From: Bimuria novae-zelandiae CBS 107.79
Lineage: Eukaryota; Ascomycota; Dothideomycetes; Pleosporales; Didymosphaeriaceae
Direction of reading: 5' to 3'
DNA: 49,653 bases
Assembly (NCBI GenBank): GCA_010015655.1
Contig: ML976811.1
Location: 17,492-67,144, forward strand
This document shows positions 1 through 10,745 of this stretch, piece by piece. The notes beneath the pieces were generated by a model. That model was not told the origin of the DNA. It ran no database searches and was given only the letters and a program-made list of their open reading frames with translations. The stretch's first letter is position 1. The number at the start of each line of letters is the position of its first letter. The position numbers were made by a program, and so were the translations under genes.

Positions 1-1499
1 ATTCAGGGGATAAATATTAGCAATTCTTTCAACTTCTGCATGACAAGATAGAGGAATACAAGATACAGCCTCAGCACTCGTACAATATGGATGAGAAAGG
101 CTTCCTTACTGGGATCATTAGAAGAAGCAAAAGGATCTTTAGTAAAGCAATATGGGATAGAAAGGAAGTAAGAGAAGCTCTTCAAAATAGGAATCGAGAG
201 TGGATAACCTTGTTAGCATGTATATGTGGTGATGGATCCTCTCTCCCGCCCGGGCTTCTTTTTGCCTTAGCCAACTCATCCATCCAATCCTCTTGGGTAG
301 AAGGCGTACGAGCAGGAAAACATAAGGCCTTTATTAGCTCATCTCTAAATAGATAGAGCAACAATGATATAGGCCTTGCATGGCTAGAACAGGTGTTTAA
401 TTGATACACTAAAGAGAAGGCTCAAAAGGATAGACGCGCATGGAGGTTACTTATCCTAGATGGCCATAGATCTTACATCACAATAGATTTTATTAACTAC
501 TGTAACCAGAATCGAATTCTGCTTATAGTATTTCCTCCTTATTCAACTTACAGGCTTCAACCACTAGATATAGTAATGTTTAAGCCTCTTTTAACAGACT
601 ACTCCAACGCGCTTACAAAACACCTCTATAACGCCTAAGGACTAGTCCTAATAGTTAAAGGAGACTTCTTTCCTCTATTCTAGCAGGCCTGGACCTCTTC
701 TTTTAGAGAAGAGCTTATTCTTAAAGCTTTTAAGGCTACTGGTATATAGCTAACTAACAAAGAGGTTATCCTTAAGAAATTCATTAAATCAACTCCAGAA
801 CCTTAAGATTCACGAGAGAGCTTTACCTTAGTACTTAGTAGGAAGAACTAGCATAAAATCGAAACTATTATACGGTCTTAAGTTAAAGATTAGAGTAGTA
901 AAGACGTTTAGAAGCTTTAACGTTCACTCTACTATATTACAGTTTAAAATGACCTCCTTTACACTAAAGTAGAAGGCCTGCGGCAGGCTGTTTTATTAAT
1001 AAGGAAATACAAGAAGAAGAGTAAGACTCTTAACCTTTAATAAAGAAAGGAATACTATAGTGGTGCAGTGTTCTAGTCACCTTTAAAGATAAGGGAGGCC
1101 CGGTTCCGTGAGAGGATTAAGAAATAAGAAGAAAAAGAGCAATAACTTAAGAGAGCTCGTATAAAGGTAAAGAAGGCTTAACAAAAGGTCCTTAAGCTTT
1201 AAGAGAAAAAAGAAAGAGAAAGGTTAAGAGTTAAGAAGAAGAAGGAGAGGGAAAGGATTAAGGCTAAGAAATAGGCTACTCGGGAACGTTAAAGAATTAA
1301 GAAAGATAACTCTAAGAAGGCTATACAACCTTCCTAAAAGAGAAAGAGGAAGGCCCTAAAGCCTCTCTTAAAATAATAGAAGAAAAAGGCCTAGGTTTAG
1401 GTTATTGCAGAGGTTAAGGATGCGGAGACCTAGAATCCTTTACACGTGATCACGACCTAGGGTGGCCGCAACATTAAGCTTCCGTTAAAATTTAAATAG
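1..1499 (+). pseudogene. pogo-like (DDE_1) transposase, 5'-truncated by window, RIP-damaged
   Basis: Reads as a DDE_1-family transposase, the enzyme that cuts and pastes the element. Position 87 starts the conserved MDEKGF block (first catalytic region). It continues through REWITLLACICGDG, LPPGLLFA, NNDIGLAWLEQVF, a LILDGHRSY second-Asp motif near 455-480 and PPYSTYRLQPLDIVMFKPL near 533-590. The C-terminal third is a highly charged Lys/Glu/Arg region, probably coiled coil, as in the copies at 1.6 and 44.4 kb. Stops are almost all TAA/TAG at Gln positions, as expected from RIP. Only 87-356 is open. The enzyme is dead. It is the same subfamily as elements A, B and C but clearly diverged from A. 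Confidence 0.85.
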
Positions 1500-1625
1500 T
1501 ACATCTTTTTCGCAGCAGTTTGTTTAGTTATATAATAAATTATTAGAACAATTCAGCTATCGTGCATGGTTCAGAAACTTATTGTTATTGTGAGAGTGAT
1601 TTGGTGTTCCGCGTGCATTGGCCCG
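1..1625 (+). mobile_element. pogo/Fot1-like DNA transposon, 3' part (starts before the window)
   Basis: The window opens inside a pogo-like element. Its transposase frame runs to a stop at 1497-1499 and is followed by about 125 bases of non-coding end. The end probably lies at 1625, directly before the TA at 1626-1627 that is also the target duplication of the next element. The last 28 bases (about 1598-1625) would be its terminal repeat, but the 5' end is outside the window, so this cannot be paired here. Confidence 0.7.
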
Positions 1626-1627
1626 TA

Positions 1628-3740
1628 ACATGCCCGTGCGCGTGATGAGCCACTTCGCGTGATGGGCCACCCACGCCAAAACACTCAAACTTCACAACCT
1701 CATAACTCTACTATTATAGCTCTAATTAACGACGCGCTTGCAGATCTAATGTTGCTAAGCCCTAGCAAATAGTTTTCGTACTAAAAAGTAGCTAAAAAGT
1801 ATAGTGTTTCTCGCTTAACTTTAATGCGAAGGCACTATGCTACAACATAGCTACACGCATTAAAGATTATTAACTAATAAAAGCTTGCTCCACAACAAGA
1901 GGCAGAGCTTATTAAATATATAAAAGGACTTACAGCACGTCACCTACTACCTATAAGAGAGATAATACGAAATTTCGCGTTAACAATAGTTAAGGAGCTA
2001 GTAAGCGAGAGCTAGGTTACGCGCTTTATTAATTAGCACAGTATCTATTTTACCTCGCGATAGGCAACTGGTATGGACAGCAATCGCTACTAAGCTAACT
2101 TAGGGGATAAATACAGCCTATATTTTAATATCCTAGGTGATAAAATTAAGGAATATGGTATTGAGCCTCGTTATACGTATAATATGGATGAGAAAGGCTT
2201 CCTTATTGGTATTATTAGCCGATCGAAACGAGTGTTCAGTAGACGTATGTGGGAGAAGAAGGAGGTTAGAGCATCTCTACAAGATGGCTCTCGCGAATGG
2301 ATTACCCTCCTAGCATGCGTGTGCGCTGATGGATCAGCCTTGCCACTAAGCCTTATCTACTAGTCTACCAACAAGGACATCCAATTAAGCTGGGTTAAGG
2401 ATATTGAGGCAGGAAAGCATAGCGTACACGTCTCCTCTTTACCCTTAGGCTGGACAAACAACGATATCGGCCTTGCCTGGCTTGAGCAGGTGTTTAATCG
2501 CTACACTAAGGTAAAAGCTTGATAATCCTACTGACTTTTTATCCTTAACGGCCATAGATCTTATGTTACTATAGATTTTATTAACTATTGTAACAGGAAT
2601 AGGATTCTCCTAGCTATACTTCCTCCTTACTTAACGCATACGCTTTAGCTACTTAATGTAGTGCTCTTTAAGCCTCTCTTATTAGCCTACTCCGCTAAGC
2701 TTACGACCTACCTCTAAAAGAGCTAAGGCCTAGTCCTAATTAAAAAAGGAAACTTCTTTCCTCTCTTCTAGAAGGCCTGGGCAAGCTCCCTTTAGGAGGA
2801 GACGATTCTTAAGTCTTTTAAGGCTACTAGCATATCACCTTTTAACCTAGAGGTTATACTCAAAAGATTTACTAAAACCACCCAAGATGAGCAGGAATCA
2901 CGAGAGAGCTCTACGTTAGTACTTAGTGGATCTAACTGGCGTAAATTAGATCGCCTCGTACGAGCTGTAGTAGAGAATTAGGCCAGTAAAGACGCGCAGA
3001 AGCTCAGCCGCTTACTTCACTATATCTTAGTTTAAAATAAGCTACTTCACCACGAGATCAACGGGCTTAAGAAGGCACTACTAGTTAAGAAGAAGTATAA
3101 GAAGAAGGGTAAGCGTCTTAACCTTTAGTAGCGTTAAGAGTACTATGGGGGAGCAGTCCTCTGGTCACCGAGGAAGGTTAGGGAGGCTCGTGTACGCTAG
3201 TCTGTGAAGGAGCAAGAGGAAAAGGAGCAAAAGCTTTAAAAAGTAGAGATAGCTGAGTTAAGGAAGGTAGCTAAGCTGTACAAGGAGAAAATTGTAGAGG
3301 AGAAGCGTGTGGGGCGGGAGGCCGCCAAGGTAGCTAGGGAGAAGGAGAGGGCTGAGAAGGTAGTAGAGCGCGCTCGCTAGAAAGAGGCTCGTAACGCAGC
3401 AAAAGCTCTATAATCTACTTAGAAGGGTAAGAGAAAAGCCTCGTAGCCACCTATACAAAGTAACAAGCGCTAGAAACGTGTGGTTAACGCTGTAGCTACT
3501 AAGGAAGCCTTAGGTGCCATATTAGTAGCTCTACCTAAGACCACGCGGCGCGGTCGCAACGTTAAGCTTCTAAGTAAATATAAATAGCACAGGTTAATTG
3601 CAAGTATTAATATAGTACTTCTATAAAGAAATCTTATGATAATAGCTACTATGTGTAGCTCTACAGCCTCGTTTCTCGTAGAGATGTTTTGGTGTTGGTG
3701 GCCCATCACGCGAAGTGGCTCATTACGCGCACGGACACGT
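1628..3740 (+). mobile_element. pogo-like DNA transposon, copy A (2113 bp, complete)
   Basis: Flanked by TA at 1626-1627 and 3741-3742. The ends are inverted repeats of about 45 bp: left begins ACATGCCCGTGCGCG, and the right end read in reverse begins ACGTGTCCGTGCGCG. The TA duplication and DDE transposase place it in the Tc1/mariner-pogo superfamily. Copy B at 44436-46548 has exactly the same length in opposite orientation. Element A sits against the 3' end of the preceding pogo-like element, so it may have used that element's own TA. Confidence 0.93.
1684..3587 (+). pseudogene. pogo-like transposase of copy A, RIP-damaged
   Basis: A single long frame, interrupted only by TAA/TAG, reads as a pogo-like transposase of roughly 630 residues. 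N-terminal helix-turn-helix/CENP-B-like DNA-binding region (about 1750-2110), then the DDE core: MDEKGFLIGI near 2188, ACVCADG near 2320, NNDIGLAWLEQVFNRY near 2460, ILNGHRSY near 2545 (Asp changed to Asn) and PPYLTHTL near 2620. The C-terminal third is a long Lys/Glu/Arg coiled-coil-like tail ending in a basic patch (KTTRRGRN) near 3540. The catalytic change and many stops make it non-functional. A plausible start is the in-frame ATG at about 1750, although the open frame extends upstream to about 1684. Confidence 0.85.
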
Positions 3741-3742
3741 TA

Positions 3743-4129
3743 GTGTGCATTAGGTGGTGCGAAACACTACAGATGCCGCTATCCATTTAGTAGCTTAGCG
3801 CCCCTCTCAGAGAACAGCTTCTTTTGTACAGTAGACCTAGCCTTCTCGATAAAAGCGTTAGCAGATGTTAGTCGTGTGCAGATGTCAACAATATTATTAG
3901 CCCTAGGTTATTTATATAAGTGTCGGCCTTTCGAGACTTATACCGGAGCTAACCTAATCAGCATCACGTAAGTTAGCTTTGTAAGCGGCTAGGTGCTTAA
4001 GGAGCTAGATAGTGTTAGAAGGATATTAAGGACTTTTAATAGAGCATTAGAGGAGGTGCAGCGCAAGGTTTATATACTTAGCTATTAGGCCCCTTATCCT
4101 CTCGCAGAATTAACAATTTCGACTTTTAA
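3743..4129. other. intergenic, no gene recognised
   Basis: About 390 bases between pogo copy A and the 3' end of the unrecognised minus-strand gene. It is moderately AT-rich with TpA excess. Positions 3743-3767 (GTGTGCATTAGG start) loosely resemble 1603-1625, on the other side of copy A, so it may hold the displaced terminus of the first pogo element. No open frame or RNA is supported. Confidence 0.5.
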
Positions 4130-6764
4130 TTTTTAGTTTTCGCAATTAAAATATTAATTGTAAGAACTAGAATCCTTTCTTTTAGAAAAACCTGTCCTAT
4201 CAGCGTCTGGGTTTTAAGCGCCCTTACCCCAGGGTTTGGCTATTTTTAATTAGACGTGCCTTGGTGCTCCTGCTCCCTGCTCTTTGCATTAATTGCTTGC
4301 CTGCCAGGTCATTTGCCTTCGCCTTGTGTCAGTTGGGGCCTTTGTTCCTGCTTCATATCATTCCGTGCAACACCACCTGGATAGAGATCTAGGATGTTAC
4401 GTATGGTGAGCTCTTGGATGGAGCAGGTGTAAACAAGGATGTGTTGGCGAAGATCTGCCTCTCTAGCGAGCAAGCTATAGACGGCCTCTAGATACTTCTA
4501 AGCTATGCCTGCTGCATCGAAAGGTTGACTAAGAATAAGAATAGCGCGACAAGTCTCGATATTCTGCTTTTAGCGAAGATTAATTAACGTAAAGTTCTAA
4601 AACCGTATAGGCCAAAGGCTTCGAACTACACGAGAGTGAACGCAGGATCTTTCTAGAGCAGGATAGCACCGGCCACGGGCGCTTACGGGTCTCTTACGTG
4701 AGGCATAGGTGATTGGTTAATTAGTTTGGTTTCAGTCGACGGGTCCTGGATTATTGCTGATCCGCTCTGCCACGCTTTAACCCCTCCACATAAGCTAGCT
4801 GTTCCCAGAGGCCTGCTATTATCTAACTTCTATCTACGAATATGCACATTAAATCTTAAGTCTTATATATTATACTAGAATCTTAGGTCTATAGACGCGC
4901 TCTGCATAATGTCTTACGGCTATAATACCTTTAGTCCCCTTCTAATAATTAACTATCGTTTATATTAGCTTGTCCTCGTGCCTATAGGGTTTGAGTTATG
5001 TTCTCTAACTTTAGTATTTCTAGTTGTGCTATCTCTTATAATTTTCCTACGTTGCCATGCTTCGTGGTGTGATCGGCCATATAGTACCAGGAGTACTATG
5101 TCGCGGCGCAGCTCCACGAGGGCCCTGCTCCGCCTAAGCGTGCATTTGGCTCAGCTAAGCATTAAGATCCCCGCCTAAATCTCTTTAGACCTTGTAGAAT
5201 GGGTTGAAGTGCCACCGCTCCGACGCTTCGGATCGACCTGTGGATGAGGCTGTCTGGGAATCTGTACTGTTAAGATGGCACGGATAGAAGCATGCTGGGT
5301 GTTCTTGAAGCGACTCGTGCCGTTATTATTGGCCTATGTAATACATCTGAGCGCGCAGCTGCCTACAAGCTATGATGATTGTTTGCACTATTCCTCGCTT
5401 GCTGCTATTGCCTTGTTGCTACTGAAGTCTATTGATAGCTTCAGCAAACACATAATATAAGCACGCACCACGGTCCGACGTCTACACTATTTGCTACTTA
5501 AGACTAAAGATTAGGTACTAGAAGCAAAATGCCAATGCCGATTTAAGCTGTAAGAAAACTTAAGATTCGCTTCTAAGGCGAACGAGAAACGCTAGTTAGG
5601 CTGATTAGTTACTAATTTTAGTTTTTAGTTTCCTGTTTTTAAACTCTTACCTCTACATTTAGATGAGCCATTTCTCTGATTAGCTTATATCGTGTCTAGG
5701 GCAGATTAGATCTATATTAAGGGTCTAGCGCGGACGGCGCTGCAGCAAGGCGCTTGCCAAACTCGTCCTAACGATTAGCAGGGTTTTAGAAGCGCTCTAT
5801 CGAAGTTAGAGCAGGTTAGCCACTCTAAAGTAGTAATTAACAACATCCTTACTATCTGAAATTTTTAGACCTAGTCATTTACTCTAATACTTTAATTAAG
5901 TTCCGCGAAGATAGGTAATGCGTAAATATCTTTTTAGTTTTTTATTATAGTGCAACTCTTAGAAATGTATTACGTTCTACTTTAGAATCTTAACGTTCTT
6001 AATCGAGTGCCGCATGTATTCCAAATTAACTATATTTTTAGTACCACGTTGGCGCTTAACTATGGCTAAGGTTTAATAACGCTCCTTTACAGCAACGCTT
6101 ACTTATTATAGTTAATAGGTTACCTGCCCGCGGCTTTGCCTCGGGGCTGTCTTGGAGGATACCGTGCCCCAGACATACTTGCCGCCCTTCGCTCACGTTG
6201 GGTCGATCTCCATATAGAGTTAGACTGTAATCGATCGTCTTAACCGTATCGCCCACATGCATACAGTACATTGATCATACAGTCAATGCAGTGGCATGAT
6301 CGCTCTTTGGAAGAACCTATGCTTCCCTTGATTCTTCTCAGCTCTGAGCGAGCGGCACAGTCTCGGTACGGGTCATTATCCTAATAGAGTGAATTGCCGA
6401 AGGATTCTTGTTTATTCTCGCATTTTGAGAATTGGTTTTCTAGTATCGTCTCAGAAAACGCAAGTTATAGCGCTCACACGTATCACTGAATATGCAATAG
6501 CCTATAAGGGGCCTCGACCCTACACTATCGTCGGTCTATTATTGAGGTATAGCAAGACGTCCGCTTAGGTAGGCTTACTTGCTTTTACTTTAACATGGGG
6601 TCGTTAACGCGTGCGTTATGCGTATTATATTTAGGGTAAGATCCTTCTTATCATGCAGATTTGTGAAGGCGATCGGAAATCTTGTCACCTCTAGCACTGA
6701 ATTAACGCGAAGGTGAGGGGAGGTGTGACATTAGCGCCTAAACGTGGCCTATGTTTGGTGCCAT
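4130..6764 (-). pseudogene. unrecognised intron-containing gene, RIP-damaged
   Basis: I do not recognise this protein. A minus-strand frame can be followed from an ATG at 6764 to about 4130 with stops almost only at Gln-type codons, so it was a real gene that suffered RIP and hence had other copies. Features: a Ser/Arg/Pro-rich N-terminus; a Cys cluster CHCIDC near 6290; Gln-rich runs near 5415; a helical, charged C-terminal part (for example YLEAVYSLLAREADL near 4465-4510). Splicing is visible: a donor GTAACC near 6127 and an intron at about 5607-5656 (GTAAGA donor, CTAAT branch, CAG acceptor) that joins frames correctly. More introns are likely near 4.7 and 5.0 kb. The open stretch on the minus strand at 6056-6271 is a shadow of this gene in another frame. 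It may be a captured host gene or an accessory gene of a larger element. Confidence 0.5.
5607..5656 (-). other. probable spliceosomal intron in the 4.1-6.8 kb gene
   Basis: On the minus strand the segment starts GTAAGAG and ends AACTAATCAG, about 50 bases. The donor, CTAAT branch site and CAG acceptor fit Pezizomycotina introns. Removing it joins a frame reading SSKCRA on one side with LAFLVRLRSES on the other. Boundaries are by eye. Confidence 0.55.
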
Positions 6765-7111
6765 TAGATTGCGGTAATTCTTACGCTTATCTATTAGTCG
6801 CTTGCATGGTGTGCTAGATGCTATTTTAAGCGCTATAGGCAAGGCGCTTAAAAAAGAGCCTAAATTATAACTCTAGGCCCTAGAACCGCTCCTGCATTAT
6901 AATAATTAGCTAGTCTAATAATTATTACTATGTTAAGAGTATTACTAAGATAAGTTTCAGAGGTCGCGGCCTTTCCTTCCTTATTAGGGACTAGATAAGT
7001 GCTGAACAGACCCTTTTGTGTATATATAGATTAATATTTTTAGAATCGTGAAAACTAAATCCTAATTTTCTGTTTTCGATTTCCGCATGCTAGAATCGCT
7101 GTAGCTAGTAC
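6765..7111. other. AT-rich intergenic, likely upstream region of the 4.1-6.8 kb gene
   Basis: About 350 bases between the candidate start of the unrecognised minus-strand gene and the left terminal repeat of pogo element C. It is increasingly AT-rich. No gene, RNA or clear promoter motif seen. Confidence 0.4.
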
Positions 7112-9244
7112 TGTGTCTGTGCACCGAACGCCCGGAGTCACTAAACGCCTGCCGCGTAACATTTGCACTATATTTCAACGCGTAATAGCTTAACACTATG
7201 CTAGGATTAAGTAATGCGCTTGTAGCAATTAATATACTAAAGCTAGGAGAAAAACCTGTATATACTTATATTACAGAAAATTATAGTATTTCTTGTATAA
7301 CATTGTCGCGCGCGCACCGAGGCGTGCAGGTCCCCTAATATATTAACGTCTTTAATAATCGTAAACTTAATAACTAGTAAGAAGATAACCTAATTAAATA
7401 TATCGAAGAGCTAACTGCGCGTTACTTGCTACTTATAAGGAGCATAGTGCAGAATTTCGCATTTATAGTTACGCAGGGACGCGTTTTTAAAAGCTAGGTT
7501 ACGCGCTTCCTCCACTATTACGACGATTAGCTCACCTCTTAATAGACCACGGGCATGGACTCTAATTATTATAACGCTAAATTAGTGTATAAGTACAGGC
7601 TATACTTTAACTTATTATAGCAGAAAATTATAGAATATAATGTTAAAGAGGAGAATATATATAATATAGATAAGAAGGGCTTCGCGATTAGGGTACTAGG
7701 CAGGTTAAAACGCATCTTTAGTAGGCGTTAATATAAGAAGAAGGAGGTTAGGCAGGCTTGTTAAGATGGCTTACGTGAGTGGGTGAGCCTTCTGGCCGCG
7801 ATCTGCGCGGATGGTACTGCTCTTCCCCCTGGCATTATCTTTGCGTCAAAAAACTCCACCATCCAGAGCCACTGGGTGGCGGATATTAAGGCCGGAAAAC
7901 ACGCTATCCATGTGGCTTCTTCACCTTCTGGATGGACAAACAATGACATCGGGCTAGCCTGGTTAGAGCAAGTGTTTAACCGTTATACTAAGCTAAAGGC
8001 TAGGTTAGAGTACCGCCTCTTAATTGTAGATAGTTATAGTAGTTACCTAACGCAAGAATTCCTTGAATACTATTATAAGAATTAGATTATACTAGTAGTG
8101 TTACCTCCTTATAGTACCTAGACTTTGTAGCTGTTAGATGTTATCTGCTTTAAGCCTCTCTCTTCTAACTATAGTAGCGAACTCGACGACTATCTCTAGA
8201 AGTCTTAAGGCCTATCCCTACTATTAAAAGGTAACTTTTTTAACCTATTCTGGCCTGCCTAGGTTAATACATTTAAAGAAGAGCTTATAAAGAAGTCCTT
8301 CTTAGCCACCAGCATATCCCTGGTAAACCCTAACATTATACTTAATAGGTTCCGCCATATAACTCCTAAGGACTTAGAATTAGATTCCTCTACTTCTATA
8401 GCTTATTCTATAAAAGATTAGCTTAAAGCTTGCAGTACACTGCGTGTAGAGGCGAAGGATCCGCGCAGTGTAGGTGCGCGGAAGCTAGGTTAAACTATCT
8501 ACTACCTCTTAACCTAAATTAAGCTCCTTTATAGCGAAAATGATAGCTTGCGTAAGAAGCTATACCAGAATAAAAAGCGCAAGAAGCAGGCTAGCAGGCA
8601 ATTAGATCTGTAATAATATTAGGAGTATTATAGTGGAGCGATAATGTGGTTGCCTAGAGCCTTTTGAGAGGCGCGCGCTCGCGCAGCTGTTGTAGAACAA
8701 GAGAGGCAAGATAAGGAACTAGAAAAGGCTAAGATAAAGGAGTTAGCTTATGCTAATAAGATATATAAGGAGAAGATTGCAGAAGAGAAGCGTGAGAAGC
8801 GGGCAAGGGAGAAGGTAGAGTAAGACTAGGTTAACGCAGAGAAGCGCGCAGGTATAGAGGAACGTAAGGCTAAAAGAAAGCGTAAGAAAGAAGAACGCGA
8901 CGCTGGAAAAGCGCTATAATTATCTTAAAAAGGTAAACGCAAGGCCTTATAAGCTATAGTACCTAGAAAGAAGTAGAAACGTAGTGCTGCGATTGCTTAT
9001 AGTTAACCTGTTGTTCGTAAGCGTTCCCTAACTCTTAAGCTTAAAAAGAGCAGCCGCGGCCGCAAAATCAGACTAAAGAGGATGTGGTAGGCATTAAAAT
9101 AATCGCATAAAGCTATAGAATAAACCATTAAAAGTTCTTACAATAATAGCTATTGTATGTGGCTCTACAGCCTCATGTCTGTGGTGGGCGTGAAGGTGCC
9201 GGAGCGGGCGTTCGGTGACTCCGGGCGTTCGGTGCACAGACACA
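7112..9244 (+). mobile_element. pogo-like DNA transposon, element C
   Basis: Bounded by inverted repeats: left 7112-7141 starts TGTGTCTGTGCACCGAACG; the right end at 9215-9244, read in reverse, is identical for 30 bases. The right end also carries a second GGGCGTTCGGTG unit, an internal direct repeat. Total about 2133 bp, close to copies A and B. TA lies directly before the base preceding the left repeat (7109-7110). The matching TA on the right is not seen, because the end abuts the terminal repeat of element D. Confidence 0.88.
7200..9102 (+). pseudogene. pogo-like transposase of element C, RIP-damaged
   Basis: Same family as the transposases at 1, 1684 and 44589 but a diverged copy. The DDE core is readable from about 7655 (IDKKGFAIRVLG) and open from 7783 to 8085: SLLAAICADG, LPPGIIFASKNS, GWTNNDIGLAWLEQVFNRYTK, then LIVDSYSSY where relatives have a D-G-H motif. 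After a TAG comes PPYSTQTLQLLDV near 8105-8140. The tail (8640-8930) is a long Glu/Lys/Arg coiled-coil-like segment ending in basic KKSSRGRK. Stops are TAA/TAG at Gln-type codons; a TGA near 8665 fits a lost Arg or Trp codon. Stop at 9100-9102. Non-functional. Confidence 0.83.
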
Positions 9245-9284
9245 TTGTCGTGTGCAGAAATACCCGAACAATTGGTCAGTGCGT
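9245..9284 (+). repeat. left terminal inverted repeat of element D
   Basis: Pairs with 18157-18196 on the opposite strand. The left copy keeps C or G at sites where the right copy has T or A, as expected if the right copy was more heavily RIP-mutated. It starts directly at the end of the terminal repeat of pogo element C. Confidence 0.75.
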
Positions 9285-9450
9285 TCGTCGCGTCGCGTGC
9301 GCTCAATTGAATCGCCAAAACCTACGAATTTTACGAAAATCCACGCCAACAAAGTATCTATATGTATTTAAAGCTGTATATTTGTAAAACAGAGATTATA
9401 CTTACTATTCCTAGTGTATTAACTATAAATAGAGCGTTAGGGCTTAGTTA

Positions 9451-10530
9451 ATGTCCCCGAAGACGTCCACGACGCCGCCTACTACTAATACTATTATAGT
9501 TGCCCCGTGGCTATAGTAGTAAGAAGAGGTCCCTAATACTATAATTATTATTACTTAGCTAGAGGCGAGAAGATATTACTGCGCATGTAGGCGTTAGTTT
9601 AACGTCTATAGGCAATCTTAAGCGGAATATATTAAAGTATAGCTAGGTGACGAAACCATGGCTTTTTAAGCTTAGAGCTCCGTTAAAGCTTACGCCTAAG
9701 GATAAGGAGGCTCTTTACAATAAGCTAATTTATAGTAGGTAGATATATTAAGATAAGATAGTATACTAACTATTTATAGAGCGTGGTAGGCACGTCCATT
9801 AATTAACAGTGTCACGACTAATTAAGTCTAAAGGATAGACTTAGAAGACCCTCTAGCTAATTACAATAGCGCGGAATAGTGAGCTAAGGGAGGCATATAA
9901 ATTAGAGATAGCCAAGTATACAGCGGACGACATGGTGTGTATTAACAAAAGCCTATTTAATAAGTAAACTGGCTGGCGTTACTACGCGTACGGTCCAATC
10001 GGTGCTAATAGATAATACTTTAGCGATATAAACAGAGGACGTACCTGGTTAATCCTGCCCGCGTATACCGTCCATGATTACCTACCTTATACAGCGATCA
10101 AGCGTGGATACTTTAAAATCCAAGAGATTATTAACTGGCTAGTCACAGAGCTGATTCTAACTTTAAAGCTCTACTATAGCAACTAGACAATAGTTATAGT
10201 ACTAGACAACGCCTTAACTTACACGAATCCTGCTGTTGCTGCTATCCTTAAGGAAGCTAGTTATATTGTCTAGTACTTGCCGCTATACTCGCTAGATTAT
10301 AATCTAATTAAGCTTACTTTTGCAGTGCTTAAGGCATAGATCTGAAAAAATTACATATATATGCGATATTAATTCGACAACTTTAGTGGCTTCCTAAGGG
10401 CGGCTATCGTAGAGTTACACTACGATCGCTTTGCGAGGAAACACTTTAAGCACTTATATAGCGGGCTCTATATTAAAGAGCTTAAGCTAGCGCGTATTTA
10501 AGAGGAGCTAAATTAGATAGGTAGATAATT
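9451..10530 (+). pseudogene. Tc1/mariner (DDE_3) transposase, RIP-damaged
   Basis: Starts at the ATG at 9451 (MSPKTSTTPP). The N-terminal DNA-binding part is heavily damaged. The catalytic part is clear: WRYYAYGPIGANR near 9975, RGRTWLILPAYTVHDY near 10035, VIVLDNALTYTNPAV near 10195 (second catalytic Asp in LDNA), and YLPLYSLDYNLIK near 10275-10310, matching the family LPPYSPDFNPIE block with the final Glu lost. It ends close to the copia insertion, so the native C-terminus may be disturbed. It belongs with fungal Tc1-like DDE_3 transposases, not with the pogo/DDE_1 proteins elsewhere in the window. Confidence 0.85.
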
Positions 10531-10565
10531 ATATGGGTGTTTACGTTAGCAGGAGACTAAGTATG

Positions 10566-10728
10566 TGTGCGTACCACAGCAGGAGGCGAACTGGGTTCAT
10601 TCCTATCTGATAGAAGTCAGAGTGGCTATATACATGAAGTGGAGTATCTAGAAGATTCTGGATCTGCAAGGTCACATGACTGTGTGACGACATAGTAGAA
10701 TATTCTAGAGTTGTAATGTTGGCTAACA
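10566..10728 (-). repeat. 3' LTR of copia element (10566-16044)
   Basis: 163 bp, nearly identical to 15882-16044. Ends are the expected TG...CA. The polypurine tract of the element lies immediately inside it (10729-10745 on the plus strand, C-rich there). Confidence 0.93.
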
Positions 10729-10745
10729 CACCCCCCCAGCTTGAG

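Noticed and set aside
6056..6271. Open stretch on the minus strand (71 codons) at 6.1-6.3 kb
   Set aside because: It overlaps a different minus-strand frame that joins better to the rest of the 4.1-6.8 kb gene through intron signals and RIP-type stops; taken as a shadow.
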